Assembly: GCF_900143515.1 (NCBI RefSeq)
Contig: NZ_FSQT01000001.1
Span: 434,001-498,000, forward strand
Direction: 5' to 3'
DNA from: Micromonospora cremea
Lineage (GTDB): Bacteria > Actinomycetota > Actinomycetes > Mycobacteriales > Micromonosporaceae
Length of the DNA: 64,000 nucleotides
Shown: in pieces, positions 43,764 through 51,945 of the stretch
How the letters are laid out: the number at the start of each line of letters is the position of its first letter
How positions within the stretch are numbered: the first letter of the stretch is position 1
Notes under the pieces: generated by a model
The model's input: only the letters and a program-made list of their open reading frames with translations
Databases searched by the model: none
Told to the model about the DNA's origin: nothing
Program-made: the position numbers and the translations under genes

Positions 43764-44777
43764 ATGATGACCCACGCTGCGGTGCCACCTGCTGGCAGGC
43801 ATGACGCCGTCGATTCCGTCAACTCGGGCTGGCAATTAGAGCACTCACCGGCGGCATCGCCCGCCGGCCCGCCTGGGTTCGCGGCCCACGTGCCACCGCC
43901 GGGCTACCGAGGGGCTCGTGTGCCTGCCGAGTATCCGCGACCGCCTGAGGCCCTGGTCACCCCGCCACCGCCCCCGCTTCGTCCGCCCGCGCCGTCGTCG
44001 GCGTACGAGCAGGCGCCGGTCGGCGACGAGGTGTCGCCGGAGGTCCGTCGCTGGGCTGACCTTCGCAAGCAGGTCGCGTACCGGTGCAAGCGGATCAACA
44101 CCGGCCACATGGTGGAGGCGGATCAGCGTTTCGGGCAACCCGACGCGATCGGCCCGCACGGGGTGGTGTTGTTCTTCGTCTCCGACGCCCTCGCCGAGCC
44201 GCACGGCTACCAGCTGCACACCGCCTACCGGCTGTGGCTGGCCTCCCCAGAAGCCGACGACCTTCCTCGGCTGCTCGCCGACCTCGCCGAGGTGGCCAGC
44301 GAGAATATCGCGCGGGGGGCCTCTACGCGGCGCCGCTGGCATCCCCTTGGGCCGGACGGCTCAATGGTCAACGGCGGGGACATGAGCCTGCCTCATGGGT
44401 CGACCTACGTCGGCGTCGGCGTCAGCACCCTCGACTCCGACCAGGGCCGCTGGTACCAGCTCGCCCACACGTTGCGCGACCTGCCGGCGACCGGTCGCCG
44501 CCTGTCGGTCTTCGACCTCAAAGGCCAGTGCTACGTGCTGCTGACCGACGGCACTGCGATGCACATCGACCGCGATCCGCACGCGCGCCTCGGCGTGGAC
44601 GGTATCCGCTGCAACCGGACCCTCGACCCGGACCGGGTCACCTACTTCAACCGGCACGAGAACCTGACCGAGGACTGTGACGAGGCCATCCGGCATGTGT
44701 GGCGGCAGCTGGGCGCATTGGACCGTACCCTCACCGCCCACCTGCACTCCAGGCGGCCGGTGCGACTCACACCCTGA
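43764..44777 (+). CDS. Hypothetical protein with Pro-rich N-terminus, 337 residues
   Basis: The ATG at 43764 follows GAAAGGGG. Residues 1-95 are Pro-rich and unstructured (PPPGYRGARVPAEYPRPPEA). A globular part follows with LRKQVAYRCKRINTGHMVEA, GVVLFFVSDALAEPHGYQLH, WYQLAHTLRDLPATGRRLSV and VDGIRCNRTLDPDRVTYFN. No catalytic motif is known to me. Its position between permease and decarboxylase and the 79-base overlap with the decarboxylase frame suggest a role in the same system. Confidence 0.72.
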   Translation: MMTHAAVPPAGRHDAVDSVNSGWQLEHSPAASPAGPPGFAAHVPPPGYRGARVPAEYPRPPEALVTPPPPPLRPPAPSSAYEQAPVGDEVSPEVRRWADLRKQVAYRCKRINTGHMVEADQRFGQPDAIGPHGVVLFFVSDALAEPHGYQLHTAYRLWLASPEADDLPRLLADLAEVASENIARGASTRRRWHPLGPDGSMVNGGDMSLPHGSTYVGVGVSTLDSDQGRWYQLAHTLRDLPATGRRLSVFDLKGQCYVLLTDGTAMHIDRDPHARLGVDGIRCNRTLDPDRVTYFNRHENLTEDCDEAIRHVWRQLGALDRTLTAHLHSRRPVRLTP

Positions 44778-45973
44778 ACCTTGCCGACGCCGCGGACCTC
44801 GGCCGAGCTCCGATCGACGTCGCAGATGTCCTCGACCACCTCGTACGCGAGGCCGATGCCGCCGCGGCCACGAGCATCGGGTTTCCCGGCGCCGTGGACC
44901 TCGACCACAGCGAGGTCATGGCCCGCCTCGGCAACCGCTTGTGGAACAACATCGGCGACCCGGCCGACGCAGGTGGAACCGCGCACACACGAGTGCTGGA
45001 GCGGGCCGTCATCGCCTGGATCGCCGACATCCTCGCCATGCCGGCGGACGACCGGTGGGGTTATGTGACCACCGGTGGCACGGAGGGCAACCTGTCCGCC
45101 CTGCACGCCGCCTACCGCCGCCACCCCACAGCCCGAATCTACTACTCGAGCGCCGCGCACTACTCGATTCCCAAGACCGTCGGAGTGCTCGGCGCGCGGT
45201 GTGTCGTCATCGGCGCCCGCACCGACGGGGAGATGGACTACGCGCATCTCGCCGCGGAGCTCCGCACGCGGCGCCGCTGGCCCGCCATCGTCGTGGCCAC
45301 CGCCGGCACCACCATGACCGAGGCGGTCGACGACACCGCTCGCATCCGCGCCGTCCTGGCCGAGCACACCGGTGGCGGACACCTGCACGTCGACGCGGCC
45401 CTGTCCGGCATCCCCCTCGCCCTCGACGGGCGGCTGCGTCTCGATGACGCCGGCGGCATCGGCAGCATCGCCATCAGCGGCCACAAGTTCCTCGGCGTGC
45501 CCACACCGTGCGGAGTCGTCCTTATCCGCGACCACCTGCGCACCCACCATCCTCACGTCGCCTACACCGCCACCGTCGACACCACGATCACCGGCTCGCG
45601 GTGCGGCCTGGCCGCCGCGCTGCTGTGGCACGCCATCGCCACTCACGGCCGGGAAGGACACCGCTGGCGGGCCACCCACGCCCGCCGACTCGCGGCCTAC
45701 ACCGTCGAGCAGCTCACCGCCGTCGGCTGGCCCGCCTGGCGACACCCGCACGCCTTCACCGTCGTCCTGCCCACCCCACCCGAGCAGGTACGCAAAAAGT
45801 GGCTACTCGCCACCGACGGCGATACCAGCCACCTCATCTGCATGCCCGGAATAACCCACGGCCAGATCGACGCCTTCGTCGCCGACCTCACCGCCACCGC
45901 ACCACCGAGGCCGATCCCGCGCCCCCGGCAGCAACCGCACCACCACCACACCACCACACACGAATCGTTCTAG
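44699..45973 (+). CDS. PLP-dependent amino acid decarboxylase, histidine decarboxylase-like
   Basis: 424 residues if the GTG at 44699 is used; a later unusual start near 44774 (CTG overlapping the upstream stop) is possible. Group II decarboxylase motifs: NNIGDPADAGGTAHTRVLER, YVTTGGTEGNLSALHAAYRR, SSAAHYSIPK (His154 stacks on PLP), HVDAALSG (Asp232) and SGHKFLGVP with the PLP Lys263. The short length and the SGHKFLG motif are those of bacterial PLP histidine decarboxylases. It is linked to an APC permease, so uptake and decarboxylation of histidine or a relative is likely. Confidence 0.88.
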   Translation: MAAAGRIGPYPHRPPALQAAGATHTLNLADAADLGRAPIDVADVLDHLVREADAAAATSIGFPGAVDLDHSEVMARLGNRLWNNIGDPADAGGTAHTRVLERAVIAWIADILAMPADDRWGYVTTGGTEGNLSALHAAYRRHPTARIYYSSAAHYSIPKTVGVLGARCVVIGARTDGEMDYAHLAAELRTRRRWPAIVVATAGTTMTEAVDDTARIRAVLAEHTGGGHLHVDAALSGIPLALDGRLRLDDAGGIGSIAISGHKFLGVPTPCGVVLIRDHLRTHHPHVAYTATVDTTITGSRCGLAAALLWHAIATHGREGHRWRATHARRLAAYTVEQLTAVGWPAWRHPHAFTVVLPTPPEQVRKKWLLATDGDTSHLICMPGITHGQIDAFVADLTATAPPRPIPRPRQQPHHHHTTTHESF

Positions 45974-45983
45974 GAGCACCGCG

Positions 45984-47178
45984 ATGGCGACTACTCACAG
46001 CGGCCAACTGCGGCCTGCCCGGCTGCGTGAACTGCTCGACCCGATCATCCCGTCAGGAGCTGGACCGGCTCGACATCCAACCCGGCCAGCGCGTCCTGGA
46101 AATCGGCGCGGGCGGCGGCGAGGTCACCGCCTACCTGGCCCGCCTTGTCGGCCCCCACGCCAGGTTCACCGCGGTCGACATGGACACCAACTACCTCAAC
46201 CCAACGAGCATCATCGACGTCTATCAACGGGACCTTAACGGTGATGACCTTCCCGGCGAGCCCGACAGCTTCGATGTCGTCGTCGCCCGATGGTTGCACG
46301 GTGCACTGCCACGCCGGGCCGAGGCGCTGGAACAGATGATCGCCCGACTGCGCCCTGGTGGCTGGCTCGTCCTGGCCGACGTCACAGACACCCCACCACG
46401 AATCGTCCGGGCAACCGGAGACGACACCCGGCTGATCCACACCGTCATGCGACGCATCTACCGCACCATCGCCGGGTTCGGCAGCGCCGGCACCTGGATG
46501 CCATACGCCCCCGCCCTGCTCGTCGGCAAGGGCATGGCGCAGGTGCGCGTCCACGCGTCGACCGAGACCTGGACCGGAGGCGGTCCCGGATGCCAGCTGC
46601 TCGCCGACGCCGTCGACCACCTCCGCCCCGTCCTGACCACACCCGAGGCCACCGATGCCGAACTCGACCGGTTTGTCACGCTCATGGCCGACCCAAACGT
46701 GCTCCTGGCCTCCTACGAACGCAGGGCTGTCCACGCCCGCAAAGGCAACCCCACGACATGCGCCGTACAGGATGCGGGCGAGGCGCTGCCGCCGACAGAA
46801 CCTGCGGCACGCACAACGGCAAGCACCGCACTTTCCTACTCCAAGACAGGGGCCGCTGGGAGGCCGACACCTCCCACCAGCCCTCACCCGGTAGTCGCCG
46901 TGCGGCGACTGCCCGATCGGCCGCAGTTCGGCGCGGCGGCCGGTCCCGGTCGGCGGCAGGGGCACCCCCGTCCCCCTGCCGCCGGCCGCCCCCGTCCCGC
47001 GCTTGAACGGGCCACGCCCGAGTATCCCGAGGATGAGGTAGCCCAGGCCGTCGAGGGACAACTGCGGGCCGCCTTCGCCCGGTCTCGGATGCCGAATCGG
47101 GAGCCGGAAGCGGTGGCTATGTGGCGGCACCACCTGGTCATCGAGGGAATCAAAAGGGTGCCGCCAGCACACCCATGA
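45984..47178 (+). pseudogene. SAM-dependent methyltransferase with one-base insertion
   Basis: The ATG at 45984 follows AGGAGC. The frame MATTHSGQLRPARLRELLDP continues IIPSG, whereas the next frame continues RQELDRLDIQPGQRVLEIGA, GGGEVTAYLA, then LHGALPRRAEALEQMIARLR and PGGWLVLADV. A single extra C near 46050 (ATCCCGTC for ATCCGTC) explains it. The corrected protein is a class I methyltransferase (VLEIGAGGG motif I). The frame stays open to 47178 but loses family likeness after about 46750, where an Ala/Pro/Arg-rich tail and then EDEVAQAVEGQLRAAFARSR follow, so a second shift or a fusion may exist. It probably modifies the product of the same operon. Confidence 0.7.
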
Positions 47179-47181
47179 ACC

Positions 47182-47222
47182 CCCGGGCGGGCCGTTGTTT
47201 TGAGGGACGCGGCCCGTCCGGG
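47182..47222 (+). terminator. Hairpin between operon and peptide-like cassette
   Basis: CCCGGGCGGGCCG (47182-47194) pairs with CGGCCCGTCCGGG (47210-47222) with one mismatch, around a loop containing TTGTTTTGAG. It closes the decarboxylase operon and separates it from the next cassette. Confidence 0.75.
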
Positions 47223-47278
47223 TGCACAACGGCGCGGAGACCGACTCTCCGCACGCCATCGAGGATCGGAGGATCCTG

Positions 47279-47530
47279 ATGAAGAACGACCCTAGCGCGA
47301 TCGACCTGTACGGCCTGCCGGTCGAGGGGGTGCAGCTGAGCAACTTCTGCGGCGGCAACCTCGGCAGCGAAACCCAGCAGTGTGTCGAGGTCGGCGCGAT
47401 CCCGGGAGCCGGGGGCGCGTACGTCCTTGGCGACAGCAAGAACCCGGACGCCGGGCAGCTCCGCTTCACCGAGGGTGAGCTGGACGACTTCGCCCTCGGC
47501 TACATCGCGAAGCGTGGCCTGACCGCCTGA
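47279..47530 (+). CDS. DUF397-like small protein, 83 residues
   Basis: The ATG at 47279 follows GGAGGATCCTG. The protein MKNDPSAIDLYGLPVEGVQL is followed by SNFCGGNLGSETQQCVEVGA, then GGAYVLGDSKNPDAGQLRFT. The CVEV...V.DSK.P...L.F pattern is DUF397, normally the small partner of XRE regulators. Here the usual W.KSS start is replaced by QLSNFCGGNLGSE and no XRE gene is adjacent. It is the first gene of a three-gene cassette with a JmjC oxygenase, so it could be a diverged DUF397 or a substrate/leader peptide. Confidence 0.75.
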   Translation: MKNDPSAIDLYGLPVEGVQLSNFCGGNLGSETQQCVEVGAIPGAGGAYVLGDSKNPDAGQLRFTEGELDDFALGYIAKRGLTA

Positions 47531-47617
47531 CCGTTCGGCCTACGGCACCATCACAGCATGAAGCGGGCCGCCCCCGCCCCCATCGGGGGGCGGCCCGCCT
47601 GCCAGCGGGAGGCGCAG

Positions 47618-48139
47618 ATGATCAACTGGAGCGGACACTGGCACGGGTTCGGGCCCTGGGTCGGCGCGCGGGACGAGTTCAACAAGGAGTACCTGCGACG
47701 GCCGGGCGCGAACCTTACGGACGCGCACATCCGGGAACACCTATCCCGCGAGATGGCGCCCGGCGCATTCCGTCAATGGCTTCTGACCCAAGGCGGAGCC
47801 AACGACTACACCAGAACGTTCCTCGCGAACGACATGACCCCGGTGCAGCTCGGCCACTCGCTGCTGAAGCTGACCAAGGTGTCCGCCGATCGGACGTGGA
47901 CCGACATCGACGACGCCCTGAGCTGGCTCGCCAAGACCTGGATCGACAATCCGCCCGGCGGCGACGTCCTGCCGCTGGAGAAGACGATTGAGTACAAGCG
48001 AGAAGCGCTCCTGCTCGGCAGCGACGTCTGCACCGGCTACTACACCCCTGGCTTCAGCTACGTCGACTTCACGATCATCTGCTGCCCGAACCGCTTCTTC
48101 CCGAACATTCCCTGCCCCTTGCCACCCCCGAAGCCATGA
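47618..48139 (+). CDS. Unknown protein with Cys/aromatic/Pro-rich C-terminal tail
   Basis: 173 residues from the ATG at 47618 after GGGAGG. The body is helical (FNKEYLRRPGANLTDAHIRE, FRQWLLTQGGANDYTRTFLA, DIDDALSWLAKTWIDN). The last 38 residues change character: SDVCTGYYTPGFSYVDFTII then CCPNRFFPNIPCPLPPPKP, with four cysteines, many aromatics and a polyproline end. That tail looks like a substrate or secreted segment rather than an enzyme part. It lies 13 bases upstream of the JmjC-type hydroxylase gene. I suggest, without proof, that the tail is modified by it. Confidence 0.7.
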   Translation: MINWSGHWHGFGPWVGARDEFNKEYLRRPGANLTDAHIREHLSREMAPGAFRQWLLTQGGANDYTRTFLANDMTPVQLGHSLLKLTKVSADRTWTDIDDALSWLAKTWIDNPPGGDVLPLEKTIEYKREALLLGSDVCTGYYTPGFSYVDFTIICCPNRFFPNIPCPLPPPKP

Positions 48140-48152
48140 GAAGGGAGGGAGT

Positions 48153-49055
48153 ATGTCGCTCAAGCTTCTGCTCCCCGAGGCCGGCGTCAAGGACCTGATG
48201 ACCACTTGGCCGGACGAGGTCCGCGTCTACGACGGCGTGCCCGCTGAATTGGACCGCGTGGTCAGCACCGAGGATCTGTACGACTGGATCGACACCGGAT
48301 GCGTGCCCGCCGCCGAGGTCGCAGTCGTGAAGTCGCCGAGCCCGTCAATCAATCCGCTGTCGTTTAGCGCCAACGGCCGGACCACGCCCGGTCGGCTGCG
48401 CTACCTGCTCGACAACGGCTACACCATCCGCTTCGGCCACATGGAACGCGTCACCCCGAAGATCCATCGACTGGCGAAAGCCGTGCAGCAGGAGACGGGC
48501 TACAGCACCTTCGTTCACGCGTTCGTGACTCCTGCCGGTGAGCAGGGTCTGCGGCACCACTGGGACCAGCAGATGACCCTCGCCATCCAACTGGCTGGCG
48601 AGAAGCGATGGAACCTGTGGGAGCCGCTCTTCCCCGCCCCGATGCGCGACTACCATGACTCGTCACTGACCTGGCAGGAGAAATGGCGCGAGGACTGGAC
48701 CGCGGCCGGCCCGGACGTCACCATCGACCTCAAGGCCGGCCAGATCCTGGTCCTGCCCCGAGGCTGGGTGCACGACCCACACAACATCGGCGACACAGAG
48801 GACAGCGTGCACCTGACCATCGCCATTGGCGAGCGCACCCCGTACTGGGCAGCCGAAGAGATGATCAAGGATGCAATCAACGACGAGTCTCTGCGCCGCA
48901 CCATTGCGCCCGCCGAGATGACCGGACTCGGACTGCATGACGTCGTCGAGGACACACGCAGCAAGCTGATCGCGTACCTGCAGACCTTGGACACGGAGGC
49001 GTTCACCAGCCACCTGCGGCACCTGGGCTACACCACGCTGGAATACAACCACTGA
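48153..49055 (+). CDS. JmjC/cupin-4-like Fe(II)/2-oxoglutarate oxygenase
   Basis: 300 residues from the ATG at 48153 after AAGGGAGGGAG. Iron ligands: His136 and Asp138 in RHHWDQQMTLAIQLAGEKRW, with the distal His probably His207 in ILVLPRGWVHDPHNI; Lys151 is the likely 2-oxoglutarate contact. This is the HxD...H plus GxKxW pattern of JmjC/cupin-4 hydroxylases, which act on protein or peptide side chains. The C-terminal helices (DVVEDTRSKLIAYLQTLDTE) resemble the dimer/winged part of that family. It is last in the cassette and followed by a very strong terminator. Confidence 0.85.
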   Translation: MSLKLLLPEAGVKDLMTTWPDEVRVYDGVPAELDRVVSTEDLYDWIDTGCVPAAEVAVVKSPSPSINPLSFSANGRTTPGRLRYLLDNGYTIRFGHMERVTPKIHRLAKAVQQETGYSTFVHAFVTPAGEQGLRHHWDQQMTLAIQLAGEKRWNLWEPLFPAPMRDYHDSSLTWQEKWREDWTAAGPDVTIDLKAGQILVLPRGWVHDPHNIGDTEDSVHLTIAIGERTPYWAAEEMIKDAINDESLRRTIAPAEMTGLGLHDVVEDTRSKLIAYLQTLDTEAFTSHLRHLGYTTLEYNH

Positions 49056-49068
49056 TCGACGCCGCACC

Positions 49069-49118
49069 GACACGACCAGGGCCCCCGGAGATCCGTCTCC
49101 GGGGGCCCTGGTCGTGTC
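49069..49118 (+). terminator. Very strong terminator hairpin
   Basis: A perfect 23-bp stem (49069-49091 with 49096-49118) and the loop TCCG, starting 13 bases after the JmjC stop. The core is CCCCCGGAGA / TCTCCGGGGG. No T-run follows, as is common in GC-rich actinomycetes. Confidence 0.85.
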
Positions 49119-49826
49119 CGGTCATTGAACTGAGTGTTCGCTCGCGGGCGACTCTGCGCGACCACCGCGCCGCCCGTGGCACGCAACCCACAACACAGAA
49201 ATGCCCGGCGCTCTGGCCTGGGGCATCTCCTTCAACTAGCTGCTGCAAAACACGCTTCCACGACTAGTGATTGACCTGCCACGCTGCGCTTTGGTGGTCC
49301 TGCGAGGTACGCAGGCAGGGCACCAACTGCGCGATCATTCCGTCCCGGTCCCCACCGGCGATCGCGACAGCGCCCTCCGAAAAACCTGTGCTGGGCATTG
49401 ACCACGAATGACAAGTAATGATCGACGGCTGGTTGTGTTTTTGCAGGCCAACGCTGGTTCTTGACGGAACAGTGTTGCAGCTTCCCGCTGGCGGGTCCAT
49501 GCCGCACCATGTGTTTGACGCTCCAGCCACAGCAACCGCAGCAGCGCCAACTGCGCAAAGTCTAGCCCGGCAACGGCCGTTGCATCTTGCGGCCATGGGC
49601 ACGGGTAGCGACGTAACAGGCACGCCGCCGGATACGGGCACGTCGAAGCAGGTCGGGATACGGCAACACGCTGCGGAGGACCGTCCGGGTGATCATCAGC
49701 ACGATGGGGTCACAGCACGCAGCATCACAGATCCACCACGCGATGCACCCGCGGAAGTTCCCAGACACGCCGCCGTTCGACGGCCGAGCCGTTCCTTTAT
49801 CGCGTCAGATGCTGTAGACCTGAGCG
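49119..49826. other. About 700 bases without a convincing gene, upstream of the reverse transcriptase
   Basis: Open frames on both strands lack ribosome binding sites and known domains. Local GC is lower than in the flanking operons. Several reverse transcriptase defence systems carry a structured non-coding RNA next to the RT gene, so this gap is the place to look for one. A small dyad ATGCCC...GGGCAT (49201-49226) is the only simple hairpin I noticed. Confidence 0.45.
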
Positions 49827-51332
49827 GTGAAGATCGACCCCATCTTGCTGCAAGGTCTTAATCTCGCCGGTTCTTTAGACCGGCAGATCGACAAGCCTCC
49901 GCGCATGCTGCCACAGAATTTCGCCTTGCAAGCGTTGTCGCGACGCCGCCCTAAGGCGGCGACGTGGGTGCAGCAGGTCGTGGGCGGCAGGTTTCTGCCG
50001 TCTGTAGAGGAGACGGTCGTTGCCAGCAAGATCAACCATGGGGTCCGCCCGGTAGCGATCTGGGACATGCCAACCCGGGTCCTCTACGGCGCGTTGGCGA
50101 TGCGCCTCGAACCCTCCCTGCCGTCAGTCGACCGTGGACAGGCGCAATGGGCTGCGTTCAAACGGGCGCCGCTAGACCATGACGGCTCGTACATCATCGC
50201 CACCGACATCGCTTCCTGCTACCAGTACATCGATCACAACATCCTGATGGACGAACTGCTGGTACAAGTAGGCGAGCATGCCACCGTCAACACGCTCGGC
50301 GAGCTCCTCTCGACCACTCAAGGCCGGACGTACGGGATCCCGCAACAATCGGCGGCCAGCGACCTGCTCGCAGAGGTAGTGCTGGACCGCTTAGAGCGCG
50401 TGTTGGTTCGCCGAGGGATCCAGGCAGCCAGGTACAACGACGACTTCCGGTTCACCTGCCGGTCCTGGTCGGATGCGGTACGCGCGATCGAGGTCTTCTC
50501 CGAGGAAACGCGACGGCACGGCCTTACCATGAACGATCTAAAGACCCTCACCTGGAAGCGTGCCACCTACCAGCGGTCCCTCGATGAGGCCGAGGATCTC
50601 CGCGAGGAGATCGCCGCCGACGCTCAATATGACCTGACGTTGTTTGAGTATGACCCGTACGGCGACGAGACCGGTTCACAGCCGCCGGACCCAACCGATG
50701 TCGATCGAGAAGCCGCCGCGCGGATCATCGAGCGTTGGGCCAAGGTGGGTGGTCGCAGCCAGGTCGCAACGAGGCGAGTAAAGGAACATCGAGCCTTGCT
50801 CGAACTGTTGCCCTCAGCCCTGGCGACGCTCGAGACGGAACCTACGACAGACCCCGAAACCTTGAATCACCTCATGCGGATGTTGCGATTCGCCCGCCAA
50901 ATGACACCGGCGGTCTGCCGGTACCTCGCGGAACGCGCGGATCCCGCTCCAGTGATCGCCGCCTTCGACAAACTGTTAACATCCAGGGCTTACCTGAACG
51001 AATGGCAGTGTTGGTGGCTACAGTCGGCAATCGCCTCCAACCCAGCCTTCGGGATCGGTGAACGCGCCAATCGAAGGATCCAGTGGGTTCACGCGGCTCT
51101 TGGAGCGCAGGCCCCAACACCGCGCGCGCACGCGGCCCTCACCCTCGCCCGCCACGGCCAGATCAACGCTGACGAGCTACTTCGTTTATACGACCGGACA
51201 GGTGTCACTGCCCGCCCGTTGCTGGTCGCCGCCATCGCGCTGACGAAGCCCTCCACCCGCATTACCAAAGCGGTCACTCAGGACAACCCGCTGCACCGGT
51301 GGGTGTATGAATGGGCGCACACCAGTGCCTAG
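49827..51332 (+). CDS. Reverse transcriptase, defence-type (UG/DRT-like)
   Basis: 501 residues. The RT palm is in the first 250: motif A SYIIATDIASCYQYIDH (Asp127), motif B GRTYGIPQQSAASDLLAE, motif C RYNDDF (YxDD at 203-206) and motif D/E GLTMNDLKT. Before motif A, VASKINHGVRPVAIWDMPTR resembles the finger motifs of unknown-group RTs. The last 250 residues are helical and repeat-like (HAALTLARHGQINADELLRL), without the thumb/maturase domain of group II introns and without an integrase. The gene overlaps a HEPN-motif gene. This resembles defence-associated RTs, but I cannot place it in a named class. Confidence 0.88.
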   Translation: MKIDPILLQGLNLAGSLDRQIDKPPRMLPQNFALQALSRRRPKAATWVQQVVGGRFLPSVEETVVASKINHGVRPVAIWDMPTRVLYGALAMRLEPSLPSVDRGQAQWAAFKRAPLDHDGSYIIATDIASCYQYIDHNILMDELLVQVGEHATVNTLGELLSTTQGRTYGIPQQSAASDLLAEVVLDRLERVLVRRGIQAARYNDDFRFTCRSWSDAVRAIEVFSEETRRHGLTMNDLKTLTWKRATYQRSLDEAEDLREEIAADAQYDLTLFEYDPYGDETGSQPPDPTDVDREAAARIIERWAKVGGRSQVATRRVKEHRALLELLPSALATLETEPTTDPETLNHLMRMLRFARQMTPAVCRYLAERADPAPVIAAFDKLLTSRAYLNEWQCWWLQSAIASNPAFGIGERANRRIQWVHAALGAQAPTPRAHAALTLARHGQINADELLRLYDRTGVTARPLLVAAIALTKPSTRITKAVTQDNPLHRWVYEWAHTSA

Positions 51333-51876
51333 CACCGCCGGCATGACCGCTCTCGGAGAGGCGGCCCTCGGGCAGCTCGTCATCCGTACCGCTGACTACT
51401 ACACCCTCCTGCGACTGGAAGGAAGCGCGCCCAACGGCCGCAGTGGTCGACACCTCCGAGGATTTGCTGCGGTGCGGCACGGCAACGCCCTCACCGACAT
51501 CGTCGCTGTCCTGGAATCCTTTACGGTCAATCGGTTGCTCAACCTGCGGCCCGGGATCGCATATAACAAAGTCATGAAATGGACCGACCGCATCAAGATG
51601 TGGAAGAAGTATGGCGGCGTAGACCTGGCCGCCTACCCGCGGTTCCAGGCCGTTCTAGGCTTTGTTGAGGTCCGGAACGCCCTTGAGCATGGCCTAGGCC
51701 GGCTCACCGAACGTCAACTTGACCAACATCGGGACGAAGTGATTAGGCAGCTCGCAGCCGCCGGGGTGCGGCTCGACGGCGACAGAGTGCTTATCATGCC
51801 CGAAGATGTAGAGCGATGCCGCGACGTAGGCGGAGAGTTCGTCAAGTTCTTGGACCTCAACGCGCCCAGGACCTAG
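51307..51876 (+). CDS. HEPN-like protein coupled to the reverse transcriptase
   Basis: 189 residues from the ATG at 51307, which overlaps the RT end by 26 bases; the ATG at 51343 is an alternative. The helical protein contains FQAVLGFVEVRNALEHGLGR with Arg123-Asn-x3-His128, the Rx4H motif of HEPN ribonucleases, in the usual place after a long helix. An earlier helix with NALTDIVAVLESFTVNRLLN would form the other half of the HEPN bundle. HEPN RNases act as abortive-infection effectors in many systems, including the AbiA RT where the domain is fused. A stand-alone HEPN protein next to an RT is less usual. Confidence 0.75.
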   Translation: MNGRTPVPSTAGMTALGEAALGQLVIRTADYYTLLRLEGSAPNGRSGRHLRGFAAVRHGNALTDIVAVLESFTVNRLLNLRPGIAYNKVMKWTDRIKMWKKYGGVDLAAYPRFQAVLGFVEVRNALEHGLGRLTERQLDQHRDEVIRQLAAAGVRLDGDRVLIMPEDVERCRDVGGEFVKFLDLNAPRT

Positions 51877-51945
51877 CAAAGCCTGTCAGACCGGTTCGGC
51901 CTGCATGACATATCCCAGCGAGCGAGCCAACCAGCGGTTGCAGAG

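Noticed and set aside
49418..49861. Small plus-strand protein before the reverse transcriptase
   Set aside because: Low complexity (Ala/Thr/Pro), no ribosome binding site, and it runs into the RT start.
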